Source of the DNA: Anaerocolumna aminovalerica
Lineage (GTDB): Bacteria; Bacillota; Clostridia; Lachnospirales; Lachnospiraceae
Reading direction: 5' to 3'
Length of the DNA stretch: 64,000 bases
Assembly: GCF_900115365.1 (NCBI RefSeq)
Contig: NZ_FOWD01000017.1
Coordinates: 1-64,000 of the forward strand
Below the pieces are notes generated by a model. It was not told the DNA's origin. It saw nothing but the letters and a program-made list of their open reading frames with translations, and did no database searches. Positions 16,267 through 26,069 of this stretch are shown piece by piece. The first letter of the stretch is position 1; each line of letters begins with the position of its first letter. Both the position numbers and the translations under genes were made by a program.

Positions 16267-18708
16267 ATGAGAAAGCGATTTATTACCTTTATAGTCATGT
16301 TATTTATGATGATGATTTTTACAGGATGTTCAAAGGATAAACCTAATAATATTATTGTTACACCCCCTTTATTAAATAAGGATAATAAAGAAAAAGAGAA
16401 AGAAAAAGTTCCGGAGAAAAAGACAGTAGAAGCAGCTGGCTGGAAGATGGATGTTTTAAATTATAAGATTGCAACTTCATTACATGATATAAAAAAAGAT
16501 TTAGGAATTAAGAAGATAGACAAGGATATGGCACAAGCAGAAGCAAAAGAAGGATACGAGCTGGTACTTGTGCAGCTTAGTATGGAAAAGATAGACAGTA
16601 TGGAACAGATTCAATGGGACAAGTTCTATCTGACAGATGATTCGGGCAATACTTATACTAGAATAGAGGATTCTTTTTTATCGGATCTAGGTGTTGCACG
16701 TATGACCGGAATGGACCTAAACTTCGGTATTAAAAAAGGCTGGATTATGTTTGAGATAAAAGAGGGGTATAATCAGCTGAGATTAAACTATAAATTTAAA
16801 AAAGCTCGTATGGACTGTATTATCTTTGGCGAAGGAACGGTTGAAGAAACAAGTAATACATTACTTCCTACCGAATCTGATTATTTAAAAGACCAGAATT
16901 ATATTGACGATGCTCTGTTAGATGAAGCCAAGAAAAGCTATAGTCTTGATAATCCACTGATTGTTGTTAATCCTTACGGTAATTCACCTCTTACAGCCAT
17001 AGCCATATTTAAAACAGAGGAAGAAACTTCTGTAAAACTAACCGTGAAAGGTAAAAAGCCCCAGGATGATATTACTACAGTCTTCGATAAGGAAACTACA
17101 CATATATTACCTGTTTATGGCTTATATCCTGGTGATACAACAACACTAGTTTTCCTGTTGGATGATGGCAGTGAAAAAACAGTAAGCGTAAAAACGGATA
17201 GTATCAAGGCTGATTTGGATACTGGGGTAGTAAAGATTTTGGATAGCAAATATTATAATTATTCCAAATTAACATTCGTATCTTCCGAATCCAGGGAGGA
17301 CGGGTATGGTATTGCAGCTTATGACAGTGCAGGAGATATAAGATATATTTTAAAAGGATATTCAGACATATTTAAGAGATTAAAAAATGGTAATATTATG
17401 GTAGCTTCCTCCAGATTATTAAAAGCACCAAACCATTACACCGGTTTGATTGAAATAGATCTGTGCGGGAAGGTTTACAATGACTATATTATTCCAGGCG
17501 GTTATGTAAATGATTTTATGGAACTAAAAAACGGGAATCTTTTAGCCATTGGTAATTCTATAGATCTTAAGACATTGTCCGATCATATTTACGAAATAGA
17601 CAGAACTACAGGAGAAATTATTTATGATCTTGATATAAAGAATCTTCTGGAACCAATTATGGGAAAAAATATGGATGTTACCCAAGAGGATTGGTTCCAA
17701 TGTAACGGATTGTGGTATGATAGAAAAAACGATACAATCCTTTTATCCGGCGGCAATGTGAATTCAATTATAGCGGTAAATAAAACGGATAAAACATTAA
17801 AGTGGATTATGGGTGATCCGGGAATATGGGAAAATGCAGATCCAAGTCTTTTCTTCACCCCATCGGAAGAAGAATTTCAATGGATATATGCACCTCATCA
17901 GATTTCTATGTTATATAATGGAGATATATTGGTATTTGATAATGGTGTGGGCCGTCCTGCATTTGATGAAGAAGGCAAAGACATTGGAGTTTTAACGGGA
18001 GAACAGGTTTATTCAAGAGCAGTTATCTACCGTATCAATTTAGCGGATATGACAATCCGTCAGATATGGGATTATGGAAAAGAAAGAGGACAGGAATGGT
18101 ATTCCTCCTTCCATGGTGGTGCAGAGTTCCAAGACAGAAGAAATTATTTGTTAACATCAGGAGGAAATCTCTTTGATCCAAAGAAAGAGACCTATGATCT
18201 AACTAAAGAAGATATTACAGGCAGTGAGAAAACTGCTTATATAACACAGATTAAGAATGACGAAATAATATTTGAATTGAAACTGAATCATTTGATTAAC
18301 AGAAGTAGTAGAATGGCTATTTACTCCAGAAAGAAAAACTTTGATCCCTCCATAGAGGGTAAATACTTAGGTGATTTAGGTATAACAACAACGGTTCCTT
18401 TCGAGAATCTGGATACCAATGCGGGTATAAGTACTAATTATAAGATTAATGTGGTACAGAATCCCGATAGAATTGTTATCGTAGGAACCTGGCCTTTTGT
18501 AGCCGAAGACGCTACACTGATTTTAAGAAGAAGTGACGGTAATATTCAAGCATATTCCATCCCGGAATTAATGATTGAGAAAAAAGAAAGTGATACAGTA
18601 AACTTTAAAATGTGGTTTTCACCAAAAGGGCTGGAAGAGGCTTCTTATGATATTTATATTCGAAATAATGGAGTTATTTATAATTCCGGTTATAAGATAG
18701 AACTATAA
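16267..18708 (+). CDS. Arylsulfotransferase-like (ASST) lipoprotein (813 aa)
   Basis: An extracytoplasmic lipoprotein. The signal MRKRFITFIVMLFMMMIFTG ends at the lipobox cysteine C21. Residues about 55-185 look like a DUF4352-type beta-sandwich. The rest matches bacterial ASST: an N-terminal Ig-like part (about 225-320) and a six-bladed propeller with repeated LKNGNIM/LKNGNLL and YEIDRTTGE segments. Candidate active-site histidines are in APHQISMLYNGD and in FHGGAEF. The family moves sulfate between phenolic esters; the substrate here is unknown. The start at 16267 has GGAGG 5 nt upstream; an earlier in-frame ATG at 16228 would hide the signal peptide. Confidence 0.8.
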   Translation: MRKRFITFIVMLFMMMIFTGCSKDKPNNIIVTPPLLNKDNKEKEKEKVPEKKTVEAAGWKMDVLNYKIATSLHDIKKDLGIKKIDKDMAQAEAKEGYELVLVQLSMEKIDSMEQIQWDKFYLTDDSGNTYTRIEDSFLSDLGVARMTGMDLNFGIKKGWIMFEIKEGYNQLRLNYKFKKARMDCIIFGEGTVEETSNTLLPTESDYLKDQNYIDDALLDEAKKSYSLDNPLIVVNPYGNSPLTAIAIFKTEEETSVKLTVKGKKPQDDITTVFDKETTHILPVYGLYPGDTTTLVFLLDDGSEKTVSVKTDSIKADLDTGVVKILDSKYYNYSKLTFVSSESREDGYGIAAYDSAGDIRYILKGYSDIFKRLKNGNIMVASSRLLKAPNHYTGLIEIDLCGKVYNDYIIPGGYVNDFMELKNGNLLAIGNSIDLKTLSDHIYEIDRTTGEIIYDLDIKNLLEPIMGKNMDVTQEDWFQCNGLWYDRKNDTILLSGGNVNSIIAVNKTDKTLKWIMGDPGIWENADPSLFFTPSEEEFQWIYAPHQISMLYNGDILVFDNGVGRPAFDEEGKDIGVLTGEQVYSRAVIYRINLADMTIRQIWDYGKERGQEWYSSFHGGAEFQDRRNYLLTSGGNLFDPKKETYDLTKEDITGSEKTAYITQIKNDEIIFELKLNHLINRSSRMAIYSRKKNFDPSIEGKYLGDLGITTTVPFENLDTNAGISTNYKINVVQNPDRIVIVGTWPFVAEDATLILRRSDGNIQAYSIPELMIEKKESDTVNFKMWFSPKGLEEASYDIYIRNNGVIYNSGYKIEL

Positions 18709-18724
18709 GATATTATTATAAAAA

Positions 18725-18766
18725 CAAAAGCAGTGCTGGGTGCTTAAGGCTCCGGCACTGTTTTTG
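18725..18766 (+). terminator. Hairpin terminator after the ASST gene
   Basis: CAAAAGCAGTGC pairs with GCACTGTTTTTG (one G-T pair) around an 18-nt loop, directly after the stop codon. The T-run forms part of the stem. Confidence 0.7.
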
Positions 18767-18772
18767 CTTAAA

Positions 18773-18849
18773 AAAGGGATGTCAGGTACTTAAGAGCCTA
18801 ACCCTAAGTATTTGCACCCGGTTGCAGGTACTTAGGTGTCTTGCATCCT
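18773..18849 (-). terminator. Branched hairpin terminator of the P-II/DUF1538 operon
   Basis: On the minus strand an outer GGATG/CATCC pairing encloses a long hairpin at 18803-18836. In that hairpin CCTAAGTA / TACTTAGG and TGCA / TGCA pair, with two G-T pairs between. CTTTTTT follows. A CAGGTACTTA direct repeat (18783-18792 and 18825-18834) allows alternative pairings. Confidence 0.6.
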
Positions 18850-18856
18850 ATAATAT

Positions 18857-19555
18857 TTAATTTAATCCCATCTGTTCGTCAACGGGAAGAGAGAAAGTAA
18901 TCCCTTTTCCGGGGGAATTTAAACCGGTTGTTTTACATATATTCTCCATTATGGATTTTTTATTTTCTTTTTTGGCAAGTATCAGTACCAGTTCTTTATC
19001 TTCCTGAATGGATATTCCTAAGAATTTAGTTGCTTCTTGACTGCCAAGACCTCTTGCATGAACTACGGTTCCTCCTGTTGCACCAACTTCTTTGGCTGCA
19101 TCCATTACCTGGTCAGAATAACCTTGATTTACGATTGTAACGACTAATTCATATAATTGTTCCTGCTTCATAGGGTTCACCTCATATTTATTTTTTATAT
19201 CCATACGGTTTTCTTGTTCTGCAATGATTTTACATATAATACTGCTAATACCGGTTACTGCAATTGTAAATGCAATTCCCCTTCCGGGCTTATTGAAATG
19301 CATTTTATTTTCTAATAAATCAAATATCTTTGATGTTTTATAATCCGGTATTATACCTATAATAACAAATTTTTTAGTTTCCCCAAGACCTAAGTAATCC
19401 AGTATATAAGAACTGGCAGTACCTTGGCCATGGGTAATTAAATTAAAAGGAATATGATTCTCATTAAATAATTTAAGCAATTCCTGCTCATATTCATAAT
19501 CAATAATAGTTATAAGAGTTTTTAAGACTTTATATTCAGGTGCTTTGTTTTCCAT
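18857..19555 (-). CDS. Tandem P-II-like regulatory protein (232 aa)
   Basis: A cytosolic protein with two P-II/GlnB-like ferredoxin folds in tandem. The first repeat (about residues 8-105) has ITHGQGTASSYILDYLGLGE and PGRGIAFTI. The second (about 130-228) has VHARGLGSQEATKFLGI and SPGKGITFSL. These match the T-loop/B-loop regions of P-II-like proteins in sequence style rather than true GlnB, and the uridylylated Tyr is not present. The gene starts 2 nt after the DUF1538 gene and is surely cotranscribed, so it probably gates that transporter in response to a small ligand. Confidence 0.85.
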   Translation of the reverse strand: MENKAPEYKVLKTLITIIDYEYEQELLKLFNENHIPFNLITHGQGTASSYILDYLGLGETKKFVIIGIIPDYKTSKIFDLLENKMHFNKPGRGIAFTIAVTGISSIICKIIAEQENRMDIKNKYEVNPMKQEQLYELVVTIVNQGYSDQVMDAAKEVGATGGTVVHARGLGSQEATKFLGISIQEDKELVLILAKKENKKSIMENICKTTGLNSPGKGITFSLPVDEQMGLN

Positions 19556-19557
19556 AA

Positions 19558-21096
19558 TTATGACCTTTCTTCCATATCAAAATATATAATTTCATCGGAT
19601 AAGAGCTGTTCCGGTTTATAAGTATCATTCTCCAGTTTTAAATTACGTCTGGTGCGGAATTTATACAAAAGTCCCAAACCTTGAATGGTTATTAAGGGCG
19701 TCATAGCTACCATGGCAACTGTTCCAAATGCATCGGATAATATATTTCCACCTACAGCTTCGCAAGCCCCCATGGCCAGCGGGAGAAGAAAGGTTGCAGT
19801 CATTGGCCCGGAAGCAACTCCGCCGGAGTCAAAGGCAATTGCCGTAAATATGTTTGGGACAAAGAAAGTCAAAGTAAGAGCAATTAAATAACCGGGAATA
19901 ATTAAGTACCAAATGGATATCCCTGTAGATACACGAAGCATAGACAGCCCCACAGATACAGCAACACCAATAGAGAGACTTAATTGCATTGATCTTCCGG
20001 ATATATTGCCTTCTGAGATGTCTTCCACCTGTTCTTTTAATACGTGAACAGCAGGTTCAGCAGCTACAATAAAAAATCCGATTACCATTCCAAGAGGAAT
20101 AATTAGCCACCGATAAGGACCGCTAAGCAATTCACTGCCTAAATAGGAGCCGGCAGGCATAAATCCAATGTTTGCCCCTGATAAGAAAAGGACAAGGCCA
20201 AGATACGTATAAATTAAACCAATCACAATTTTTAAAACTTGTTTTCGAGGCAGTTTCATTTTAAATATTTGAAAGATAATAAAAAAAGCGATAATTGGCA
20301 GCAGCGCTAGTGCTACTTCTTTTATATAAATAGGCATATCAGATAAAAAAGCTTTCAGTACTGCTGAAAAGCTATTGATTTCCGTAATAACATTTTCACC
20401 ATATTCAGTTGCACCAGGTTTAAAAAAGATACCCAGTAATAATACAGCAAGAATTGGACCAACAGAACATAAGGCTACTAGTCCGAAACTATCTTCCTGA
20501 GAAGTTTTATCACTTCTTAGGGAAGCCATACCGATACCAAGAGCCATAATAAATGGTACTGTCATAGGCCCGGTAGTTACTCCTCCAGAGTCAAATGCAA
20601 CCGGAATAAAATCAGACGGTACAAAAGCTGCTAACAAAAATACAAGTCCATACATAACAATAAATATAACGGAAAGTTTTATCTGAAATAAAGTACGAAG
20701 CAGGGCGATTACTAAAAATAAACCTACCCCAAGAGCAACGGACAGGATAATAACCAGATCGGGTACACCGGGAGTTTGTTTTGCTAATACTTGTAAATCA
20801 GGTTCGGCTATGGTTATTATTAAACCCATAAAAAAACCTAGAATTACTATAAGTTTAATTTTTCCTGATTTCGCTAGATAAGAACCGATTCTTTCACCGA
20901 TGAACATCATGGATACATCCGTTCCTAATGTGAATAGTCCCATTCCGATAATTAATAATAAGGAACCTATTATGAACATCATAACAGTACCGAAAGGCAT
21001 CGGTACAATAGTAAAATTCAATAGTAAAACTATTAAAGTAATTGGTAAGACAGAAGTTAAAGATTCTTTTAACTTCATTAGAAAATTCTTATTCAT
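19558..21096 (-). CDS. DUF1538 membrane transporter, two-repeat fusion (512 aa)
   Basis: A polytopic membrane protein of about 12-14 helices made of two DUF1538 repeats. Each repeat has a matching signature, FDSGGVTTGPMTVPFIMALG in the first half and FDSGGVASGPMTATFLLPLA in the second. From memory, a pair of separate DUF1538 proteins (UmpAB of Halomonas) was reported as a Na+(Li+,K+)/H+ antiporter; here the pair is one chain. The C-terminal tail is hydrophilic. AAAGGTGG lies 6-8 nt before the ATG. It is the first gene of a two-gene minus-strand operon with the P-II-like gene. Confidence 0.88.
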   Translation of the reverse strand: MNKNFLMKLKESLTSVLPITLIVLLLNFTIVPMPFGTVMMFIIGSLLLIIGMGLFTLGTDVSMMFIGERIGSYLAKSGKIKLIVILGFFMGLIITIAEPDLQVLAKQTPGVPDLVIILSVALGVGLFLVIALLRTLFQIKLSVIFIVMYGLVFLLAAFVPSDFIPVAFDSGGVTTGPMTVPFIMALGIGMASLRSDKTSQEDSFGLVALCSVGPILAVLLLGIFFKPGATEYGENVITEINSFSAVLKAFLSDMPIYIKEVALALLPIIAFFIIFQIFKMKLPRKQVLKIVIGLIYTYLGLVLFLSGANIGFMPAGSYLGSELLSGPYRWLIIPLGMVIGFFIVAAEPAVHVLKEQVEDISEGNISGRSMQLSLSIGVAVSVGLSMLRVSTGISIWYLIIPGYLIALTLTFFVPNIFTAIAFDSGGVASGPMTATFLLPLAMGACEAVGGNILSDAFGTVAMVAMTPLITIQGLGLLYKFRTRRNLKLENDTYKPEQLLSDEIIYFDMEERS

Positions 21097-21504
21097 GTGA
21101 CACCACCTTTGGAGCTTGGTTAACGAGTTACATTGATGGTATTATATGGATAATACATTAAAATAATCATTTAAACATTGTAAATAGTTAAACATGGAAA
21201 TATGAAAAAATATCTATCGTTTTCAATACAAAGTTACCTCCTATTACATGTTTTAGAAAAAATGAGCCCCTTCTAGTTAATTGATAGTTATTAGCTGCCC
21301 TAATATATATTATTTTATAGGAATATATGAGAATACACAAGATTTATTTGCAAAAATTTTCATTGTTGGAAAATAATCTTAAAACAATTTTCCAGTAAGA
21401 TAATATAGAATAAAGGTTAGTTTAATACATCACAAAATTCAGGATAAAACATGGTGGAATTTTATGAAACTTTATGAAATTTTGACTTCTCCTATGAATA
21501 AATA
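21097..21504. other. Gene-free divergent region
   Basis: About 400 bp of very AT-rich DNA upstream of the DUF1538 operon (minus) and the lysine exporter genes (plus). I see no open frame with a ribosome site and no clear repeat. A promoter for the minus operon must lie here, but only weak matches are visible. The plus-strand promoter follows at 21505. Confidence 0.5.
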
Positions 21505-21533
21505 TTGACATCTTATAAGTATTCACCTATACT
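21505..21533 (+). promoter_or_regulatory. Consensus sigma-A-type promoter of the lysO genes
   Basis: A perfect TTGACA (21505-21510) and TATACT (21528-21533) are separated by 17 nt. The predicted start near 21540 gives a leader of about 120 nt ahead of the first gene. Confidence 0.8.
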
Positions 21534-21560
21534 TGTCGTTATAAATAAATTATGACAATG

Positions 21561-21630
21561 AGTTTCCAAAAAGAAGCTGTTGCAAAATACTAATTTTGCA
21601 GCAGCCTCTTATTTTACGTTATAGGAAACT
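21561..21630 (+). promoter_or_regulatory. Structured leader / attenuator-like hairpin upstream of lysO genes
   Basis: GCTGTTGCAAAA (21576-21587) pairs with TTTTGCAGCAGC (21594-21605); the stem extends with AAGA/TCTT and is followed by ATTTT. It is enclosed by AGTTTCC (21561-21567) and GGAAACT (21624-21630), a perfect 7-bp outer pairing. The element lies inside the transcript from the promoter at 21505, so it is not a terminator of an upstream gene. It may attenuate transcription of the exporter genes. It does not match the lysine riboswitch consensus I know. Confidence 0.55.
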
Positions 21631-21662
21631 TGTGAAAAATATGAATGCAAAGGAAGAAATTA

Positions 21663-21923
21663 ATGGAAGTATTAATATATATGTTAATTGGAATAGTAAT
21701 AGGATTTAAATGGTTTCCGTTGAAACTGAAAAAATGGAATGAGAGAATTCAGGTAATAAGTATTTCTATTCTTATCTTTCTAATGGGAGTTACTTTAGGA
21801 AGCAGGCCAAATTTTTTGACTGATTTTTTACATTTGGGACTTGAAAGCCTTTTGCTGGCAATTATCCCAATAATATTTTCAGTACTATTTGTCTATTTTA
21901 TAACAAAATATTTTTTTAAATAA
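21663..21923 (+). CDS. Lysine exporter LysO family, N-terminal module (86 aa)
   Basis: A small membrane protein of about three helices that corresponds to the N-terminal part of LysO (formerly DUF340, E. coli YbjE), a lysine efflux carrier. It contains the typical short segment ISILIFLMGVTLGSRPNF. The C-terminal module is a separate gene 29 nt downstream; clostridia often carry this split form. The start at 21663 has AAAGGAAG about 6 nt upstream; an ATG at 21645 is also in frame but has no ribosome site. Confidence 0.75.
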   Translation: MEVLIYMLIGIVIGFKWFPLKLKKWNERIQVISISILIFLMGVTLGSRPNFLTDFLHLGLESLLLAIIPIIFSVLFVYFITKYFFK

Positions 21924-21952
21924 AATAGGAACAGTTTTTTTGGAGGCTTAAT

Positions 21953-22555
21953 ATGGTTTATATAGCAATTATTTCTTTAATATCAGGAATCGTATGTGGA
22001 CAGTGGATTTTTAATGAACGATGGATTCATTTTTTTACGAATCAATCTCAGTATGTATTATATATATTGTTAATTTCTGTTGGAATCAGTGTTGGTCTTA
22101 ATAAACAGGTATTTCAAAAGGTAAAGGAATACCACCTTAAGATACTCCTGATGCCTATGGGAACTATTATAGGTTCTTTGATTGGAGGTTTGACAGCCAG
22201 CTTATTGACTAATGTATCCTGGTATGACAGCATGGCCATTGCCTCAGGTCTTGGCTGGTACAGTCTTAGCGGTGTTATGATTACGGATTTGGCAGGAATA
22301 CAATTAGGAACGGTAGCTTTTATGAGTAATCTTATGCGGGAAATTATTGCATTTATTATTATTCCCTATGTTGCAAGAACCTTTAATAAATATACCGCTA
22401 TAGCACCGGCGGGAGCTACCAGTGAAGATACCTCCCTTCCCATGCTTATAAAATTTACTAACGAGGAAGTGGTAGTAATGGCGATTTTTCACGGTGTATT
22501 ATGTAGTGTTGCGGTTCCTGTATTAATAAAATACATATACATTTTCTTCCGTTAA
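21953..22555 (+). CDS. Lysine exporter LysO family, C-terminal module (200 aa)
   Basis: The main membrane domain of LysO, with about six helices. Characteristic runs are LLISVGISVGLNKQVF, the GLGWYSLSGVMITDLAG segment and the C-terminal APAGATSEDTSLP loop. It is expected to work with the 86-aa protein encoded just upstream as one inner-membrane exporter of lysine or toxic lysine analogues. GGAGG lies 8 nt before the ATG. Confidence 0.85.
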   Translation: MVYIAIISLISGIVCGQWIFNERWIHFFTNQSQYVLYILLISVGISVGLNKQVFQKVKEYHLKILLMPMGTIIGSLIGGLTASLLTNVSWYDSMAIASGLGWYSLSGVMITDLAGIQLGTVAFMSNLMREIIAFIIIPYVARTFNKYTAIAPAGATSEDTSLPMLIKFTNEEVVVMAIFHGVLCSVAVPVLIKYIYIFFR

Positions 22556-22619
22556 GGGATAAGCCATAGAAACAGTAATCCGAATTAAATGGTGCTAAAG
22601 TGCCGGAATTGAGGTTATT

Positions 22620-23504
22620 ATGCATTTAGAAAAACTCCACCAATTAGATAAACAACAGAAGATTGAAGTGAAGAAATTAGTAAGTAAATGTTTGACAGCG
22701 GATGGATTAAGTAGAGAACTTTACTTAGATAATGATATGAATCTTTATGAAAATTTAGATAGCTTTTTTCTGTTATATGACCAGAAACAATTAGTCAGTG
22801 TATTGACTATATTTCAAATGAATGAAAGAGAAGCGGAAATATCTGGTTATACGTTGCCTGACAAAAGAAAGAAAGGTTATTTTACAGCTTTGCTTAATGC
22901 CGCAGAAGAGGAACTGCTGGATTTTGATATCTATGATATGGTATTTGTAGCAGAACCAAACAGTACCAGTGGTAAAATGGCAGCCTTATCGTTAGGAGCG
23001 TCCTTTATAAAATCGGAATACTTATTAAGATTAAAGCTTGAGGATTATACAAAAAAGTACAGTGAATTTTTATCGAACTTAAATTTCATAGTGAAGCCCT
23101 TAACATCAAAAGATATTATGCAGGCAGCATATATTCATTCCGAGATTTTTAAGACGGAATTTCAAGAATCGGAAGAACTGATACAAAATATCTTAGAGTC
23201 CGATTGTATGGTATGTTACGGTGCCAAATTAGAAGAAGAACTTATAGGTATTTGTAATGTGAACTATGGAAAGAATAAGGCTTCTATATTCGGATATGGA
23301 GTTATACCAAGGTTCCAGGGTAAAGGTTATGGAAAAGGACTCATTAATTATGTGCTAAGGCAATTAATTAAGGATAAGGTCAGTGAAGTCACGCTGCAAG
23401 TAAGCAGCAATAGTAAAAATGCAATGAAAATATATAATTATTTAGGATTTCAGATAGTAACCCAGTATGATTATTATGGTTGTCAGATTGAATTAGAGGA
23501 GTAA
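22620..23504 (+). CDS. Double GNAT-domain N-acetyltransferase (294 aa)
   Basis: Two GNAT folds in one chain. The C-terminal one has the acetyl-CoA pyrophosphate loop, IPRFQGKGYGKGLINYVL, and a following LQVSSNSKNAMKIYNYLGFQ, the classic end of the fold. The N-terminal one has a weaker loop, LPDKRKKGYFTALL, and may be structural. The substrate cannot be told from sequence. GAGG lies 6-7 nt before the start. It follows the lysO pair by about 65 nt and precedes an amidase gene, possibly on the same transcript. Confidence 0.85.
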   Translation: MHLEKLHQLDKQQKIEVKKLVSKCLTADGLSRELYLDNDMNLYENLDSFFLLYDQKQLVSVLTIFQMNEREAEISGYTLPDKRKKGYFTALLNAAEEELLDFDIYDMVFVAEPNSTSGKMAALSLGASFIKSEYLLRLKLEDYTKKYSEFLSNLNFIVKPLTSKDIMQAAYIHSEIFKTEFQESEELIQNILESDCMVCYGAKLEEELIGICNVNYGKNKASIFGYGVIPRFQGKGYGKGLINYVLRQLIKDKVSEVTLQVSSNSKNAMKIYNYLGFQIVTQYDYYGCQIELEE

Positions 23505-23557
23505 CTAAGTCTGCCCTTTGGCATAAAATAATGTAAAACAAGGTATTTGAGGATGTT

Positions 23558-24331
23558 ATGGCAGACAGAGTAGTTTTAGACCCGGGTCACGGAGGGGTTG
23601 ACAGTGGTGCGGTATATGGTGATAGATTGGAAAAAAATGATAATTTAAACTTAGCCCTGGCAGTTGGCAAAATTTTGACCAATTATGGTGTTGATGTTTT
23701 ATATACCAGAACGGAAGATGTCTATTCTTCGCCCATTAGCAGGGCCCAAGTGGCAAATGCTGAAAATGCCGATTTATATATAGCACTTCATAGAAATTCA
23801 AGTCCATTGCCCAATACTTATAGTGGTGTGGAAACTTTTATATATGATGAAGAAGGCATAAAGCCTATAGCAGCAGAGCTTATAAACGGAGAATTGGAGA
23901 AGATAGGATTTTACAATTTAGGTATAGATATACGAAAAGATATACCTGTATTAAAAAGAACGAATATGCCAGCCTTATATGTTAATGTTGGATTTATTAA
24001 TACAGACTCAGATAATGCTTTATTTGATGAACAATTTGAAAATATTGCCTATGGAATTGCAACAGCTATTTTAGAAACTTTGAACAGGATGAATGAAACT
24101 GTAAATAATACGCATACTTATCGCGTACAGGTAGGATTATTCCGAGTATTAGAAAACGCAGTAAATCTTCAATATGAATTGTTTCTTCTTGGATATGAAC
24201 CACTTATTGTATCTCAAGGAGAGTTATATGCAGTGCAGATCGGGGAACTTCCAAGTTTGGATCAAGCAGTGATTTTAGAACAGGAACTAAAACGGATTGG
24301 ATATAATACATTAATTGTGCGGGATGAATAG
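23558..24331 (+). CDS. N-acetylmuramoyl-L-alanine amidase with SPOR domain (257 aa)
   Basis: Residues 1-175 are an Amidase_3 domain, which cleaves the MurNAc-L-Ala bond in peptidoglycan. Zinc ligands H11 (DPGHGG), E25 and H78 (IALHRNSS) are present. The catalytic glutamate normally found in the VEVGF-type motif is Asn here (N143 in YVNVGFINTD), which could lower or abolish activity. Residues about 188-257 form a SPOR peptidoglycan-binding repeat pair. There is no signal peptide, as in mother-cell spore amidases such as CwlC. Overall this resembles a CwlC-like lysis amidase. Confidence 0.88.
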   Translation: MADRVVLDPGHGGVDSGAVYGDRLEKNDNLNLALAVGKILTNYGVDVLYTRTEDVYSSPISRAQVANAENADLYIALHRNSSPLPNTYSGVETFIYDEEGIKPIAAELINGELEKIGFYNLGIDIRKDIPVLKRTNMPALYVNVGFINTDSDNALFDEQFENIAYGIATAILETLNRMNETVNNTHTYRVQVGLFRVLENAVNLQYELFLLGYEPLIVSQGELYAVQIGELPSLDQAVILEQELKRIGYNTLIVRDE

Positions 24332-24383
24332 GGTTGGTTGTATAACAATTCACATTTTGTGTAAAAAAATTTAAAAAAATATA

Positions 24384-24412
24384 TTTACTTTTCTGCGTTA
24401 AAGTGATATAAT
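24384..24412 (+). promoter_or_regulatory. Sigma-A-type promoter of gdhA
   Basis: TTTACT (24384-24389) and a perfect TATAAT (24407-24412) are separated by 17 nt. The predicted start point, near 24419, is at the foot of the hairpin described next. Confidence 0.75.
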
Positions 24413-24417
24413 TCATT

Positions 24418-24480
24418 AAGAGCAAAAACAAAGGCGTATTTGCCTAAACTAAATCGCCTGTTTTTTGCTCTTTTTTTGTG
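24418..24480 (+). promoter_or_regulatory. Promoter-proximal attenuator in the gdhA leader
   Basis: AAGAGCAAAAA at the predicted 5' end pairs with TTTTTGCTCTT, and GGCG (24433-24436) with CGCC (24455-24458). The stem is followed by TTTTTTT, so this is an intrinsic terminator that the gdhA transcript meets at once. A competing small stem, AGGC/GCCT, lies in its 5' half. The arrangement needs read-through for gdhA expression, which implies regulated antitermination. It could partly serve to stop reads from the amidase gene. Confidence 0.65.
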
Positions 24481-24522
24481 CAAAATTAATTTTGTGTGCT
24501 TGTAAATCTGTATGAAAGATAA

Positions 24523-25869
<1,347 letters not shown>

Positions 25870-25901
25870 AATGTGAATATTTAATTTTATAAGAAAAATA
25901 G

Positions 25902-25948
25902 AAGGGATCAGGAATGATTATTATCATTTCTGGTCCTTAATTTTTTTG
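25902..25948 (+). terminator. Intrinsic terminator of gdhA
   Basis: AAGGGATCAGGAATGA pairs with TCATTTCTGGTCCTT around a short loop, followed by AATTTTTTTG. Confidence 0.85.
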
Positions 25949-25968
25949 TTTCTACAAGTAAAGCAATT

Positions 25969-25997
25969 TTCACTAAATTAAAATAATGTCATATTAT
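25969..25997 (+). promoter_or_regulatory. Sigma-A-type promoter of the polysaccharide locus
   Basis: TTCACT (25969-25974) and TATTAT (25992-25997) are 17 nt apart. This places transcription start near 26004. An in-frame ATG at 25986 therefore lies upstream of the transcript, which supports the gene start at 26070. Confidence 0.55.
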
Positions 25998-26069
25998 AAG
26001 ATAAAGAATCATGAGATAGCAGTATCAATATCAGAAAAAAATAGCAGTGCTCAAGGGGGAATTTCATAT

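Noticed and set aside
25986-26069. Longer N-terminus for the tyrosine autokinase (ATG at 25986)
   Set aside because: That ATG lies in the promoter region upstream of the predicted start point and has no ribosome site; ATG 26070 follows AAGGGGGA and fits the Wzz family N-terminus.
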